Positions 63,444 to 64,000 of a stretch of DNA of 64,000 nt are shown here, in pieces. This DNA comes from Fusobacterium sp. Lineage in GTDB: Bacteria > Fusobacteriota > Fusobacteriia > Fusobacteriales > Fusobacteriaceae. The stretch spans positions 1 to 64,000 of the forward strand of contig DXWL01000007.1 of assembly GCA_019416865.1 (NCBI GenBank). The letters are read 5' to 3'. The notes below the pieces were generated by a model. The model was not told the origin of the DNA, searched no databases, and was given only the letters and a program-made list of their open reading frames with translations. Both the position numbers and the translations under genes were made by a program. Every line of letters starts with the position of its first letter. Position 1 is the first letter of the stretch.

Positions 63444-64000
63444 ATGAATAATATCTTAACGATTATTAAAAATGTGGAAGACAAAGACGGAAATCTCATT
63501 TTCCAAGTATTTGTAGCTGATGCTTTTATTTTTCTTGTTAAAGCGGCTGTTTTTCTTTTGATTATGTATGTTGGAAAAATATGTGTAAAAATGGCTGATA
63601 AATATATTGACAGACTCTCTTTATCAAAGGTAGATAAAGGAGCAAAACAGTTTACAAAATCATTTATAAAACTGGGAATATATGCCATGTTTTTCCTTTT
63701 TGGTATGCTTATGTTTGGATTTAAAGAGCAGTCTATTATTACAATGATAAGTGCAATAGGACTTGGTATTGGAATATCTCTGAAAGAATTTCTTTCAAAC
63801 TTTGCAGGAGGTGTGGTTATTCTTTTTGCCAGACCATTTACTGTGGGAAATTTCATTGAAATGAATGATGTTATGGGTGAGGTAAGTGAGATTGGAGTAT
63901 TTTCTACCTGTGTTAATACCCTTGACAGCAGAAAAATAATAATTCCCAATAATGTTGTTATAAGTAAAAATATTACAAACTACGATTCAAACAGATACAG
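63444..64000 (+). CDS. Small-conductance mechanosensitive channel (MscS family), 3' part beyond the window
   Basis: The frame is open from ATG 63444 (GGAGG upstream) to the end of the window, at least 185 residues. It has membrane segments near residues 25-45, 80-95 and 100-130. The MscS pore helix and beta-domain start are visible: IGLGIGISLKEFLSNFAGGVVILFARPFTVGN in overlapping short pieces, then VGNFIEMNDVMGEVSEIG. It is a safety valve for osmotic downshift. The C-terminal domain is missing only because the window ends. Confidence 0.9.
   Translation, partial: MNNILTIIKNVEDKDGNLIFQVFVADAFIFLVKAAVFLLIMYVGKICVKMADKYIDRLSLSKVDKGAKQFTKSFIKLGIYAMFFLFGMLMFGFKEQSIITMISAIGLGIGISLKEFLSNFAGGVVILFARPFTVGNFIEMNDVMGEVSEIGVFSTCVNTLDSRKIIIPNNVVISKNITNYDSNRY

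Noticed and set aside
63401..63949. Long minus-strand open frame
   Set aside because: It is the shadow of the MscS gene, which is open on the plus strand through the window end, has a ribosome binding site and clear family motifs.

Overview
The window is AT-rich chromosomal DNA. Its gene content points to an anaerobic, fermentative, diderm bacterium, most likely a Fusobacterium (Fusobacteriota) or close relative. The evidence is Clostridium-like enzymes ([FeFe] hydrogenase, Feo iron transport, MinD-type Fe-S ATPases, iron-containing alcohol dehydrogenase) next to lipoproteins, a secreted L,D-transpeptidase and a surface-repeat protein, together with strong AGGAGG ribosome binding sites. The genus is an inference from gene content, not from a database search. 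Protein names rest on motif and family recognition by eye. I saw no rRNA, tRNA or CRISPR array.

Layout. 66-3210 (minus) is a complete preQ1 (queuosine precursor) operon, queD-queE-folE-queC-queF. It sits behind a sigma70-type promoter, a preQ1-I riboswitch and a long attenuator hairpin. 3283-6415 (minus) holds a MocR-type regulator, a DUF1016 nuclease gene broken by one in-frame stop codon, and a lipoprotein. 6536-16847 (minus) is a full glycogen operon (glgB, glgC, glgD, glgA, glgP and a GH13 amylase). 16911-21210 (minus) carries a DUF523 gene, a RluA-type pseudouridine synthase, nagA and a frameshifted MATE transporter. 21499-30821 (plus) carries an HU-like protein with a Lys-rich tail, an intact MATE transporter, a run of secreted or membrane proteins (DUF2207, DUF3592, MORN-like and three unknowns) and an [FeFe] hydrogenase. 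30862-34750 is a mixed set: lipoprotein, acetyltransferase, alcohol dehydrogenase, surface-repeat protein and small Cys-rich proteins. 34870-39778 (plus) has two tandem TtcA-like proteins and a Feo operon (two FeoA-type proteins, FeoB and a 53-residue FeoB-associated Cys-rich membrane protein). 39987-43799 has murI, purC, an OLD-like ATPase/TOPRIM protein and an L,D-transpeptidase. 43814-46657 (minus) is a cluster of two ferredoxin-fused MinD-type ATPases with two NifX-like proteins. 46735-46937 is a MITE-like repeat. 46940-51305 has pepP, ald, a YheO-type regulator, a CopZ-like protein and a NUDIX hydrolase. 51324-57391 (minus) is a type I restriction-modification locus (hsdR, hsdM, a 56-residue ORF and hsdS). 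57548-64000 has alr, a small lipoprotein, a third MATE transporter, a PTS sugar permease, dinB and a truncated mscS.

The most unusual stretch is the 304-base gap between the 56-residue ORF and hsdS. On the strand opposite to hsd it has a candidate short RNA with its own terminator. The RNA is perfectly complementary over 13 nt to the leader of a tiny hydrophobic-peptide ORF, whose Shine-Dalgarno is also folded into a hairpin. This looks like a type I toxin-antitoxin module embedded in a restriction locus. A second notable point is the que leader, where the 5' half of the riboswitch aptamer can pair with the 5' arm of the downstream terminator, giving a readable antiterminator mechanism.
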